Assembly (NCBI GenBank): GCA_934589525.1 | Contig: CAKTOB010000003.1 | Coordinates: forward strand, 1-64,000 | Length of the DNA stretch: 64,000 nt | Direction: 5' to 3' | DNA from: an uncultured Oscillospiraceae bacterium | Lineage (GTDB): Bacteria; Bacillota; Clostridia; Oscillospirales; Oscillospiraceae | Shown: positions 40,502 to 48,593 of the stretch, piece by piece | Numbering within the stretch: position 1 is the stretch's first letter | How the letters are laid out: each line of letters opens with the position of its first letter | Program-made: the position numbers and the translations under genes | The notes under the pieces: generated by a model | What the model was told of the DNA's origin: nothing | Seen by the model: only the letters and a program-made list of their open reading frames with translations | Databases searched by the model: none

Positions 40502-41701
40502 ATGGAAAATCTACAGGGAAAATGCGTGATTTTAGGTGTCACCGGAGGGATCGCCGCCTACAAAATGGCCTCTGTTGCCTCCGGGCTGCGGAAAGCCGGG
40601 GCGGAGGTCCATGTGATCATGACCGAGAACGCCACCGAGTTTATTACCCCACTGACCTTTGAGACCCTGACCAACCAGCGCTGCGTGGTGGATACCTTTG
40701 CCCGGGACTTTCAATACGACGTTGCCCATATTTCCCTTGCAAAGGCGGCAGACCTGATCCTCATTGCCCCCGCCACTGCCAATGTCATCGCCAAGCTGGC
40801 AAACGGCATTGCCGACGATATGCTGACCACCACGGTGCTGGCGGCCCGGTGCAAAAAGCTGGTGTCCCCTGCCATGAACACCGCCATGCTGGAAAATCCC
40901 ATTACCCAGGACAATCTCCAGAAGCTCCGCCATTACGGCTTCGGCATCATTGCCCCCGCCGTGGGGATGCTGGCCTGCAAGGATGTGGGCAGCGGCAAGC
41001 TGCCGGAACCGGAAACCCTGCTTGACTGCATCGCCATGGAGCTGGCCCGGGAAAAGGACCTGGCAGGGCTCCGGCTGACCGTCACCGCCGGGCCCACCCA
41101 GGAGGCCCTGGACCCGGTAAGGTATCTGACCAACCACTCCACCGGCCGCATGGGCTACGCCATTGCCCGGGAGGCCATGCTCCGGGGCGCCCAGGTCACC
41201 CTGATCTCCGGGCCCACGGCTCTAAAACCCGTGCCGGGTGTAAAGACCCTGCCGGTGGTCTCCGCCAAGGAGATGTTTGAGGCAGTAAAGCAGACGCTGC
41301 CTCAAACGGATATTCTCATCAAGGCCGCCGCCGTGGCGGACTACCGCCCGGCAAGCATTGCCGAGGACAAGCTGAAAAAATCCGACGGAGCCATGTCCAT
41401 CCCCTTGGAGCGCACCGACGACATTCTGGGCTGGGTCGCCCAAAACCGGCACCCGGGTCTGTTTGTCTGCGGTTTTTCCATGGAGACCCGGGACATGGTG
41501 GCCAATTCCCAGCTAAAGCTTCAAAAGAAGCACCTGGATATGATCGTTGCCAACAACCTGAAGGTTGCGGGCGCAGGATTTGGGGTGGATACCAACGTGG
41601 TCACCATCCTGACCCCTGACGGAATACAGGAACTGCCCCTCATGGGCAAGGACCAGGTCGCCGGAAGACTGCTGGATGAAATTATCAGGAGGCGGAAATG
41701 A
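40502..41701 (+). CDS. coaBC: Phosphopantothenoylcysteine synthetase/decarboxylase
   Basis: The 399-residue bifunctional enzyme joins cysteine to phosphopantothenate and decarboxylates the product. The N-terminal CoaC flavoprotein has VILGVTGGIAAYKMA and the PAMNTAMLENP motif, with Cys in the LACKDVGSGKLPEP substrate flap. The C-terminal CoaB has VTAGPTQEALDPVRYLTNHS and AAAVADYRP. The last codons overlap the next start (ATGA at 41698), coupling it to a MATE exporter. Confidence 0.97.
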   Translation: MENLQGKCVILGVTGGIAAYKMASVASGLRKAGAEVHVIMTENATEFITPLTFETLTNQRCVVDTFARDFQYDVAHISLAKAADLILIAPATANVIAKLANGIADDMLTTTVLAARCKKLVSPAMNTAMLENPITQDNLQKLRHYGFGIIAPAVGMLACKDVGSGKLPEPETLLDCIAMELAREKDLAGLRLTVTAGPTQEALDPVRYLTNHSTGRMGYAIAREAMLRGAQVTLISGPTALKPVPGVKTLPVVSAKEMFEAVKQTLPQTDILIKAAAVADYRPASIAEDKLKKSDGAMSIPLERTDDILGWVAQNRHPGLFVCGFSMETRDMVANSQLKLQKKHLDMIVANNLKVAGAGFGVDTNVVTILTPDGIQELPLMGKDQVAGRLLDEIIRRRK

Positions 41702-43053
41702 ATTCTCACAAACAGAGGACCCAAGCCCTGACCTCCGGCTCCATTCCGGGGTCCATCCTGCGGTTTGCCCTGCCCTTATTTCTGGGGCAGACCTTGCAGC
41801 AGTTTTACAACATGGCCGATGCCTGGGTCATTGGCAACTTTGCCGAGAACAGCGCTTTCGCCGCGGTGAGCAGCGGCGGCAACCTGACCTTCCTGATCAT
41901 CGGCTTTTTCAGCGGAATCGGTGTGGGCGGCGGCGTGGTCATTTCCCGGTACTTTGGTGCCCGGGATAAAACCAGCACCCAGCGGGCCATTCACGCGGAT
42001 TTTCTCTTTGGCCTCATCGCCTCTATGGTTGCCACCGTTGCGGGCCTGACCCTGGTGCCCTGGTTGTTGACCCTGATGAACACCCCGGCGGATGTGCTTC
42101 CCTACTCCCTGCAATACTTCCGGGTGTATTTTGGGGGCGTTACCACCATCATCCTCTACAACATCTGCATGTCCATTATGCAGGCCCAGGGCGACAGCGT
42201 GCGGCCCCTGTACTATCTTTTTATTTCCTCCGTTGCCAACGTGATTTTGGATCTGCTGTTTGTTGCAGTCTTCCACTGGGGCGTTACCGGTGCGGCCATC
42301 GCCACGGTCATCGCCCAGGGGCTTAGCGTGGTGCTGTGTCTGGTGCGGATGTGCCGGGAGCCGGAGGAACATCTGCGGCTGGACTTCCGGAAGCTCTATT
42401 GGGACAAGGAAATGATGCGGCGGATCATCCGGCAGGGCCTGCCCACCGGCGTGCAGAACGCGGTGATCAGCCTGGGCAATGTGGTCATTCAGTCCAACAT
42501 CAATTCCTTCGGTGCCAATGCCATGAGCGGCCAGGGCGCTTACTCCAAAATCGAAGGCTTTGCCTTCCTGTCCGTGACCTCCATGAGCATGACCCTGCCC
42601 ACCTTTGTAAGCCAGAATCTGGGAGCCGGAAACGTGCCCCGGGCCAAAAAGGGTGCCCTTTTCGGAACGCTCACCACCATGGTGGCGGCGGAGATCACCG
42701 GTGTACTTATGTACATATTTATCCCCCAGCTCCTCCGGCTCTTCATCAGCGACCCGGAGGCCATTGCCTACGGCATCATCCACGCAAGAGTGGATACCCT
42801 TTTCTACTGTCTGTTGGCCCTGGCCCACTGTGCGGCGGGGGTTCTGCGAGGCTGTGGAAAATCCACGGTGCCCATGATCGTCATGCTCAGCTGCTGGTGT
42901 GTGCTGCGGAGTATTTACGTCACCGTGATTCTCCGCTTTATCCACGAATTCCGCATGATCTCCTGGGCCTACCCCATTACCTGGGGCGTTTCCTGCATCC
43001 TCTTTGTATTCTACCTGTACCGTCTGAATTGGGAACGGGACGCAAAAATCTAA
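41698..43053 (+). CDS. MATE family efflux transporter
   Basis: The 451-residue protein has 12 membrane segments and the DinF/NorM-like start SIPGSILRFALPLFLGQTLQ, then YNMADAWVIGNFAEN and VGGGVVISRYFGARDK. The second bundle starts RIIRQGLPTGVQNAVIS. The substrate is unknown. It overlaps coaBC by 4 nt, yet a link to CoA metabolism is not established and may be only operon convenience. It is not closely similar to the MATE protein at 21376. Confidence 0.9.
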   Translation: MNSHKQRTQALTSGSIPGSILRFALPLFLGQTLQQFYNMADAWVIGNFAENSAFAAVSSGGNLTFLIIGFFSGIGVGGGVVISRYFGARDKTSTQRAIHADFLFGLIASMVATVAGLTLVPWLLTLMNTPADVLPYSLQYFRVYFGGVTTIILYNICMSIMQAQGDSVRPLYYLFISSVANVILDLLFVAVFHWGVTGAAIATVIAQGLSVVLCLVRMCREPEEHLRLDFRKLYWDKEMMRRIIRQGLPTGVQNAVISLGNVVIQSNINSFGANAMSGQGAYSKIEGFAFLSVTSMSMTLPTFVSQNLGAGNVPRAKKGALFGTLTTMVAAEITGVLMYIFIPQLLRLFISDPEAIAYGIIHARVDTLFYCLLALAHCAAGVLRGCGKSTVPMIVMLSCWCVLRSIYVTVILRFIHEFRMISWAYPITWGVSCILFVFYLYRLNWERDAKI

Positions 43054-43075
43054 CCGGAGTCTGCCGGACACAACT

Positions 43076-43117
43076 AGGCCGTACCGCCAAATGCAGCGGT
43101 ACGGCCTTTGTTTTTGT
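43076..43117 (+). terminator. Terminator of the coaBC-MATE operon
   Basis: A perfect 12-bp stem (AGGCCGTACCGC with GCGGTACGGCCT, loop of 8) is followed by TTGTTTTTGTT. Confidence 0.9.
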
Positions 43118-43121
43118 TGCC

Positions 43122-43790
43122 TTATAGAGTATCCTCTGTGTAGCGGCAGGCGGGGTAGGCGGTGCAGCCGTAAAAGCTGCCAAACCTTCCCCGGCGTTTT
43201 GCCATAGGCGCCCCGCAGCGGGGGCAGCACTTCTGAGGAAGCCCTTCCGGCTCCCTTGCAAGCATTTCAAAAACCTGCTGGTTCATTTTGCAGTCGTTCA
43301 GGGCCCGGTGGGCCCCAAAGGTGGAAAGGCTGTAGTGCTCTGCCAGCGCCGTCAGCCGGTAGCTGGGAAGCCCCGCCAGACGGCAGCGGGCAAAGCGCAG
43401 GGTATCCACATAGTCGTTTCCCGGCACCTTGCCAAACCGGGTTTGACAATCCCGGGCCAGGAATTTTAAATCAAACCGCTCAATATTATGACCTACCAGC
43501 ACATCGTCCCCGAAAAACTTCAAAAATTCCGGCAAAATCTCCTCCATGGTGGGCTCATCTTTTACCATGTCGTCGGTGATGTTGTTCACCTGACTGGCGC
43601 CGTAGGGAATGGGCCGGCCGGGGTTTACCAAGGTGGAAAAGCTGTCCACAATGGCCCCTTGCCGAACCTTCACGGCGGAAATCTCAATGACATCGTCGCT
43701 GTTGCAGGAAATTCCCGTGGTTTCCAAGTCAAACAGCACATAATCCGGCACATAACAGTTCAGGTTCTTTCCCTGAGTATTCGCAAGCAT
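43122..43790 (-). CDS. DnaQ-type 3'-5' exonuclease fused to a topoisomerase-type zinc ribbon
   Basis: The 222-residue protein has a DEDDh exonuclease domain at about 15-175: ExoI VLFDLETTG (Asp21, Glu23), ExoII VGHNIERFDLKFL and ExoIII AHRALNDCKM. A C-terminal C4 zinc ribbon (185-218) reads CCPRCGAPM, 11 residues, FYGCTAYPACRY, as in the tail repeats of topoisomerase I. The ribbon probably adds single-strand binding. PolC-like proofreading, repair or RNA turnover are possible roles. GGGAGAAAACG precedes the ATG. It is the last gene of a run that starts at 47246. Confidence 0.85.
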   Translation of the reverse strand: MLANTQGKNLNCYVPDYVLFDLETTGISCNSDDVIEISAVKVRQGAIVDSFSTLVNPGRPIPYGASQVNNITDDMVKDEPTMEEILPEFLKFFGDDVLVGHNIERFDLKFLARDCQTRFGKVPGNDYVDTLRFARCRLAGLPSYRLTALAEHYSLSTFGAHRALNDCKMNQQVFEMLAREPEGLPQKCCPRCGAPMAKRRGRFGSFYGCTAYPACRYTEDTL

Positions 43791-43829
43791 CGTTTTCTCC
43801 CGTTCTCTTTTTCTGGGTGGTATTTATTT

Positions 43830-44939
43830 CTATTTCGGTTCTTCAAAGGCCGCCGCCACTTTTTGAAGCAGCTCCCGGATGGGCAGGTGCTGGGGGCAGA
43901 TCTGCTCGCATTGGCCGCAGCCGACACAGTCCGAGGCCTTCCCCGCCTCCCGGGTGTGGACTTCATAGTAGAATGTCCCGTCCCAATTTTTAAGGGTCCG
44001 GCTTTTGTTCATCACCGCAAACAGGTCCGGAATGTGGATCTGCTGGGGGCAGCCTTTTTCACAATACCGGCAGGCCGTGCAGCTGATCTGATCCATTTCC
44101 CGGAACACCTGGCAGACCTGATCGATGGCCTGCTGCTCTTGTTCATTCAGCGGCTTCAATTCCATCATATAGTCCGTATTGTCCCGGACCTGCTCCAAAG
44201 AGCTCATACCGGAGAGGACCATCTGGACATTTTCAAAGCCCGCCGCAAAGCGGATGGCGTAGCTGGCGTAACTGCCCCCGTGCAGATCATCCAGGATCCT
44301 GGCCGCTTCCTCCGGCAGCTGGGTCAGGCGCCCGCCCTTCACCGGCTCCATAACCAGCACCGGCTTTCCGAAACGTTGGCAGACCTCATAGCAGGCCCGA
44401 CTCTGAATGGCCGCATCCTCATAATCCAGGTAATTGAATTGCAGCTGCACCACCTCGATTTGGGGATACTCCGTCAGAATCTCTTCCAGAAAGGCCGCCG
44501 AATCGTGGAAGGAAATGCCCACATGCTTTACAAGGCCCTCCTCCTTCAGCTGAAAGGCCGTCTCATAGGCTCGGCATTTCCGGTAATGGTCATAGTTCTC
44601 CCGGCACTGGGAGTGCATCAGGTAAAGATCAAAGTATTCAACACCGCAGTCCTGCAATTGCTGGGTAAACAATGGACGAATATCCGCCTCGGTTTCAAAA
44701 CAGCCGCCGGACAGCTTGTCGGTAAGAATGTAGCGGTCTCTGGGATAGCGGCTGGTCAGGCACTGACGAAGATAGCCTTCTGCCTTGCCCTCCAGATAGG
44801 GCCGGGCCACATCGAAGTAGCGAAAGCCCCGCTGTAAAAACAGGTCCACCATTTCCTTGGTCTGGGGCACATCCACCTGACCGTCCTTCTGGGGCAGGCG
44901 CATAAAGCCAAAGCCCAGTTTCTGATGTTTGGATTCCAT
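43830..44939 (-). CDS. Aldo/keto reductase with two C-terminal 4Fe-4S clusters
   Basis: The 369-residue protein has an aldo/keto reductase barrel (about 1-270). It begins KLGFGFMRLPQKDGQVD, with the family D-x4-Y...K...H tetrad likely in YFDVARPYLEGKAE, TDKLSGG and DLYLMHSQ. A ferredoxin-like tail follows, with C-x2-C-x2-C-x3-C motifs CTACRYCEKGCP and CVGCGQCEQICP. Such iron-sulfur AKRs are common in anaerobes and are predicted oxidoreductases of unknown substrate. Two ATGs (44942, 44939) are possible. The second gives better spacing from GGGGAG. Confidence 0.88.
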   Translation of the reverse strand: MESKHQKLGFGFMRLPQKDGQVDVPQTKEMVDLFLQRGFRYFDVARPYLEGKAEGYLRQCLTSRYPRDRYILTDKLSGGCFETEADIRPLFTQQLQDCGVEYFDLYLMHSQCRENYDHYRKCRAYETAFQLKEEGLVKHVGISFHDSAAFLEEILTEYPQIEVVQLQFNYLDYEDAAIQSRACYEVCQRFGKPVLVMEPVKGGRLTQLPEEAARILDDLHGGSYASYAIRFAAGFENVQMVLSGMSSLEQVRDNTDYMMELKPLNEQEQQAIDQVCQVFREMDQISCTACRYCEKGCPQQIHIPDLFAVMNKSRTLKNWDGTFYYEVHTREAGKASDCVGCGQCEQICPQHLPIRELLQKVAAAFEEPK

Positions 44940-44953
44940 CATTGTCTCCCCTT

Positions 44954-45214
44954 TCAGTCTTTCTTTCGTGCCAGCTCCAAAATGCCGCTCATTTTTGAGC
45001 AAATGTCTCCGTAATTTTCCCGTCTGTGGGGCTTGAAGCACCGGGAGCAATCCTTAATGCCCTTTTCGGTGTAGGTAAAGCTGCCGCCGCACTTGTCCCC
45101 CAGGGCGTACAGGGGGCAGTAGCAAAAAAGGCAGCTGAAGGTTTCCGGGTCCGCTCCTTGATGGCAGGGATAGTATTCACATTCCCGGTTCTGAAAAAAA
45201 TCATAGTGGCTCAT
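44954..45214 (-). CDS. Cysteine-rich small domain protein
   Basis: The 86-residue protein contains nine cysteines in a compact pattern: ECEYYPCH, then CLFCYCPLY, DKCGG and DCSRCFKPHRRENY. This matches the Cys-rich small domain family found in archaea and Clostridia, presumed to bind a metal or iron-sulfur cluster. It overlaps the RluA-type gene by 14 nt and precedes the iron-sulfur AKR by 14 nt, so it may serve that enzyme. Confidence 0.85.
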   Translation of the reverse strand: MSHYDFFQNRECEYYPCHQGADPETFSCLFCYCPLYALGDKCGGSFTYTEKGIKDCSRCFKPHRRENYGDICSKMSGILELARKKD

Positions 45215-45860
45215 GGCGTTCGTTCCTCTCTTTCATGATCCAGGGGTCGCTTTCCGGCGGCTCCTTGGTAAATTCCATAGGTTCCCCGGTTGCGGGGTGG
45301 GCAAAGCCCAGGCGGTAGGACCACAGGGCAATTTCGCAGGGGTCATTGCGCTGCGAATACTTCCGCTCTCCGTAAAGGGGCATCCCCCGGGAGGCAAACT
45401 GGACCCGGATTTGATGGGTCCTGCCGGTATGCAGCCGCACCAGCACCTTGGCCCGGTCCCATTCCGCTGCCAGGATCTTGTAATCCAGCACCGCCTCCTG
45501 AATGCCCTTTCCCGGCTCCGGGGCTACGAAGGTCATTTTCCGGGCTTTGTCCCGGCCCAGCAGGTCCCGGAAGGTGCCCTCGGGCGCCGAAGGCCTCCCA
45601 TGGACCACGGCCAGGTATTCCTTTTGGAAGGCCCCCTCCCGAATCTGGCGGGACAGCTCCGAGGCGGCGGCCGGATTTCTTGCCAGCACCATCAGGCCGC
45701 TGACCACCCGGTCCAGCCGGTGGACCGTCCGCACATCCGCCTTGGGGTCCCCCAGCTCCTGCCGCACAAGCTCTGGCAGACCTCCGGGCTCATCGGTAGA
45801 GAGCACCCGGGGCGGCTTTATACAGACCAGGATGTCCCGGTCCTTATAGAGAATTTCCAT
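45201..45860 (-). CDS. RluA-family pseudouridine synthase without S4 domain
   Basis: The 219-residue protein has the RluA catalytic loop VHRLDRVVSGLMVLAR (Asp about 50) and the RTHQIRVQFASRGMPLYGE motif. The S4 RNA-binding domain is absent, as in RluA/RluC-like short forms. It isomerises a uridine in rRNA or tRNA, but the target cannot be told from sequence. GAGGTGA precedes the ATG. It begins 9 nt after the symporter gene. Confidence 0.9.
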   Translation of the reverse strand: MEILYKDRDILVCIKPPRVLSTDEPGGLPELVRQELGDPKADVRTVHRLDRVVSGLMVLARNPAAASELSRQIREGAFQKEYLAVVHGRPSAPEGTFRDLLGRDKARKMTFVAPEPGKGIQEAVLDYKILAAEWDRAKVLVRLHTGRTHQIRVQFASRGMPLYGERKYSQRNDPCEIALWSYRLGFAHPATGEPMEFTKEPPESDPWIMKERNERHEPL

Positions 45861-45869
45861 AACTTCACC

Positions 45870-47246
45870 TCATCGACTTGTATCTATTTTATCAAAGGCG
45901 ACACCGGATTGCAAGGACTTTTCCCGGGTCAATCGGCTCAGCTCCGGGCTCAAGGCCAGGAGGGCCACCAGATTGGGAATGGCCATAAGGCCGTTGAAGA
46001 TTTCCGCCAGAAGCCACAACGTCTGGGTCCGCAGCATCGCCCCCAGGACCACACCGGCCATTTGCAGCCACACAAAGCCCTTCCAAAAGCCGGGGCCGAA
46101 CAAAAACTGACCGCACCGGGCTCCGTAAAGCCCCCAGCCTAAGACCGTGGCAAAGGCGAAAATTCCCAGATACACCGTCAGCAGTCCCACCGCCCAGCCG
46201 CCGCAGGACTTTTGGAACACCTGGGCCGCCAGCGCCGCCCCCTGATCTTTCCCATAGGGGACGGAAACGCCGCTGATAAGCACCGCCAGCGCCGTCAGGG
46301 TGCAGATCACCAGGGTATCTACGAACACCTCAATGAGCCCCAGCATCCCCAACTCCACAGGGCTACCGGTATCCGCCCCGGCGTAGGCCATGGAGGCGGT
46401 GCCCATGCCCGCCTCGTTGGTAAAAATTCCCCGGGCGCAGCCGGTGCGGAGGCTACAGAAAAAGGCCCCAATGCAGCCGCCAGTCACCGCCCCGGGGTTC
46501 CAGGCCCCCAGTAAAATGGCCCGGAGCGCCCCGGGGATAGCCTCCCGGCAGCGCAGAAGCACTACAAGGCACAGTCCCACATACCCCGCCGCTGCCCAGG
46601 GGACCAGTTTTTCCACCACTTTCCCGATGCCCCCGGCGCCTCCGGAGAGCACCCTGCCAATGCCCACCGCCAGAATAATCCCCAGGGCCAGATTCCCCCA
46701 AAGGCTTTCCTTTCCGCCCCAAGAAGCCCGCAGGCTGTTGAAGGCCCCCACCACCGCATTGATCTGGGTGGCGTTTCCCACCCCAAAGGCGGCGATCAAG
46801 CCAAAGGCGCAGTACAAGACCGCCAGAAAGCGGAACTTAGAAGACAGGCCCCCCTCGATCATATACATGGGGCCGCCCCATCTCTCCCCTGCCCGGGTCA
46901 CGGCATAGCGGCGGGCCAGGGTCACCTCCGCAAATTTGGTGCCCATGCCCAGAAAGCCGCATACCCACATCCAGAAAATCGCCCCGGGGCCCCCCAGGCA
47001 GATGGCGCCGGCCACCCCCACAATGTTTCCCGTGCCCACCGTTGCCGCCAGAGCCGTGCAAAGGGCCTGAAAGGCCGTGACCCCCTCCCCCCGGCGACTG
47101 GTTTTCAGCAAGGCAAATGCCTTGGGCAGCAGCCGCAGCTGGGGAAATCCGGCACAAACCGTCAGATATGCCCCGGCCCCCACCAGCAGCACCAGTATCG
47201 GCCCACCCCATAGGGCCTCGTAAAAACGTTGCAGGAATAACAGCAT
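45870..47246 (-). CDS. Alanine/glycine:cation symporter (AGCS family)
   Basis: The 458-residue protein has about 10-11 membrane segments and the AGCS signatures GVTAFQALCTALAATVGTGN (Na+ site), GGPGAIFWMWVCGFLGMGTK and the late TNEAGMGTASMAYA segment. It imports alanine or glycine with Na+. GGGGGAGGG precedes the ATG at 47246. The frame to 47294 crosses the previous terminator. Confidence 0.93.
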   Translation of the reverse strand: MLLFLQRFYEALWGGPILVLLVGAGAYLTVCAGFPQLRLLPKAFALLKTSRRGEGVTAFQALCTALAATVGTGNIVGVAGAICLGGPGAIFWMWVCGFLGMGTKFAEVTLARRYAVTRAGERWGGPMYMIEGGLSSKFRFLAVLYCAFGLIAAFGVGNATQINAVVGAFNSLRASWGGKESLWGNLALGIILAVGIGRVLSGGAGGIGKVVEKLVPWAAAGYVGLCLVVLLRCREAIPGALRAILLGAWNPGAVTGGCIGAFFCSLRTGCARGIFTNEAGMGTASMAYAGADTGSPVELGMLGLIEVFVDTLVICTLTALAVLISGVSVPYGKDQGAALAAQVFQKSCGGWAVGLLTVYLGIFAFATVLGWGLYGARCGQFLFGPGFWKGFVWLQMAGVVLGAMLRTQTLWLLAEIFNGLMAIPNLVALLALSPELSRLTREKSLQSGVAFDKIDTSR

Positions 47247-47292
47247 GTACCCTCCCCCGAAACGCTCCGAATGTTTTAAATAACGATTTTCC

Positions 47293-47333
47293 AAAAGAAA
47301 AGCAGCCGCTATTGTTCCTTAGCAGCTGCTTTT
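47293..47333 (-). terminator. Terminator of the truA operon
   Basis: AAAGCAGCCGCTA pairs with TAGCAGCTGCTTT (one mismatch) around an 8-nt loop. TTTTGG follows on the minus strand. Confidence 0.75.
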
Positions 47334-47347
47334 GTAATGTATTGGCG

Positions 47348-47689
47348 TTACTCCCAGGTGGCCCAGATTTCCGGGCAGTAGCCCACGGTTGCCTTGTTTC
47401 CGTTGCGGACCACCGGGGTCTTCATCAGCAGAGGGTCTTCAAAGACCTTGTCCTCTTTTGTCCGGGCATCGGACATGTACTTCATATTGGTGACCTCCTG
47501 GGATTTATTCTCCCAGTCGATGAGGTTGTCAATGCCCCCCAGAGCTCGAACCACGCTGTCAAACTCTCTGCCGGACATGCCATAGCGCTTTAAGTCAATG
47601 GACTGAAAGGAGATCCGGCGCTCTTTAAAATATCGCTCCGCCTTTTTGGTGTCGAAGCATTTGCTTTTTCCGAAAATCTGGATGTTCAA
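47348..47689 (-). CDS. ArsC/Spx-family thioredoxin-fold protein
   Basis: The 113-residue protein has the ArsC/YffB start NIQIFGKSKCFDTKKAERYF with one N-terminal cysteine (K-x-x-x-C-x-T-x-K-A). A helix-rich insert and the cis-Pro region KTPVVRNGNKATVGY follow. It lacks the C-x-x-C of Spx. Roles in the family include arsenate reduction and glutathione-like chemistry, and none is shown here. The start is TTG 47689: GGAGG lies 7 nt upstream and TTGA overlaps the truA stop. The ATG at 47710 lies inside the end of truA and has no ribosome site. Confidence 0.8.
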   Translation of the reverse strand: MNIQIFGKSKCFDTKKAERYFKERRISFQSIDLKRYGMSGREFDSVVRALGGIDNLIDWENKSQEVTNMKYMSDARTKEDKVFEDPLLMKTPVVRNGNKATVGYCPEIWATWE

Positions 47690-48417
47690 TAAGTTACCTC
47701 CATCAAACAAAGGCCCTGGGGCGGTGCCAGAAAACCGGCCTGCTCCCGCTTCTGGCCAAAGAGGCGGTCCAAGTCCTCCTCCCGCTGGCCTCTGCCGACC
47801 TCCACCAGGGTGCCCACCAGAATCCGCACCATGTTCTGCAAAAAGCCGTTGCCCGTAACAGTAATTTGCAGTTCCCGGCCCTGCCGGGTCAGACTGATGC
47901 TGTCAATGCGGCGGACGGCGGATTTTTTCATTTTGCTGTTCCCGCAAAAGCAGGAAAAATCATGGGTTCCCACAAGGCGCTGGGCTGCCCGGTCCATGGC
48001 TTCCACATCCAGCTCCTCCGGCAGGGCCCACAGGTATCTGCGTTCAAAAACGCAGGGGTCCTCGCTGTTCCAGATGCGGTAGCGATAGGTTTTTCCCGTG
48101 GCGTTGAGCCGGGCGTGAAACCTGGGGGATGCCTCCTGGCAGGAATATATGCCGATGTCCTCCGGCAGATACCTGCGAAGTTCCAGCAGAATTTCTTCCC
48201 GGGGCATGGGGCTTTCACAGTGAAAATTGGCGATTTGATGGGCCGCGTGAACCCCGGCATCGGTACGGCCGCTGCCGCTGACGGTAACAGGCTCCCCCAA
48301 AATACGGCTCAGCACCGTTTCCAGCTTCCCCTGAATGGTCCCTTCCACCCCGGGCAGCCGCTGCCAGCCCCGGTAACGGGTGCCGTCATAGCAAATATCC
48401 AGGCGCAAATTACGCAT
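47686..48417 (-). CDS. truA: tRNA pseudouridine(38-40) synthase
   Basis: The 243-residue enzyme starts MRNLRLDICYDGTRYRGWQR, with catalytic Asp in VSGSGRTDAGVHA, ATGKTYRYRIWN, VGTHDFSCFCG and the late GNGFLQNMVRILVGTLVEVG. It modifies the anticodon stem of many tRNAs. The start at 48417 follows GGAGGACT. It overlaps the tiny upstream ORF by 8 nt and the ArsC-like gene by 4 nt. Confidence 0.96.
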   Translation of the reverse strand: MRNLRLDICYDGTRYRGWQRLPGVEGTIQGKLETVLSRILGEPVTVSGSGRTDAGVHAAHQIANFHCESPMPREEILLELRRYLPEDIGIYSCQEASPRFHARLNATGKTYRYRIWNSEDPCVFERRYLWALPEELDVEAMDRAAQRLVGTHDFSCFCGNSKMKKSAVRRIDSISLTRQGRELQITVTGNGFLQNMVRILVGTLVEVGRGQREEDLDRLFGQKREQAGFLAPPQGLCLMEVTY

Positions 48418-48526
48418 AGTCCTCCAGTTCCTCCCTGGCTTCCCGCTCGCTGTCCGCGGAAAACAGGAATCTTCCTCTTTCATCATAAACCTGAACATGT
48501 CCGTGGACATAGCGCATGGAATACAT
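48410..48526 (-). CDS. 38-residue small protein overlapping truA
   Basis: A 38-codon frame starts MYSMRYVHGHVQVYDE, continues RGRFLFSADSEREARE and ends ELEDYA. AAAGGAG lies 9 nt before the ATG. Its stop codon overlaps the truA start (ATGCGTAA), implying translational coupling. The sequence folds plausibly as a beta hairpin followed by an acidic helix. I do not know its function. It was found by reading the region upstream of truA. Confidence 0.65.
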   Translation of the reverse strand: MYSMRYVHGHVQVYDERGRFLFSADSEREAREELEDYA

Positions 48527-48593
48527 AGCCGTCACCGCTCCTTTGTTTTGGTGCGGTCAGTATCTCATACATTCGGTCCAATAAAACGGACAT

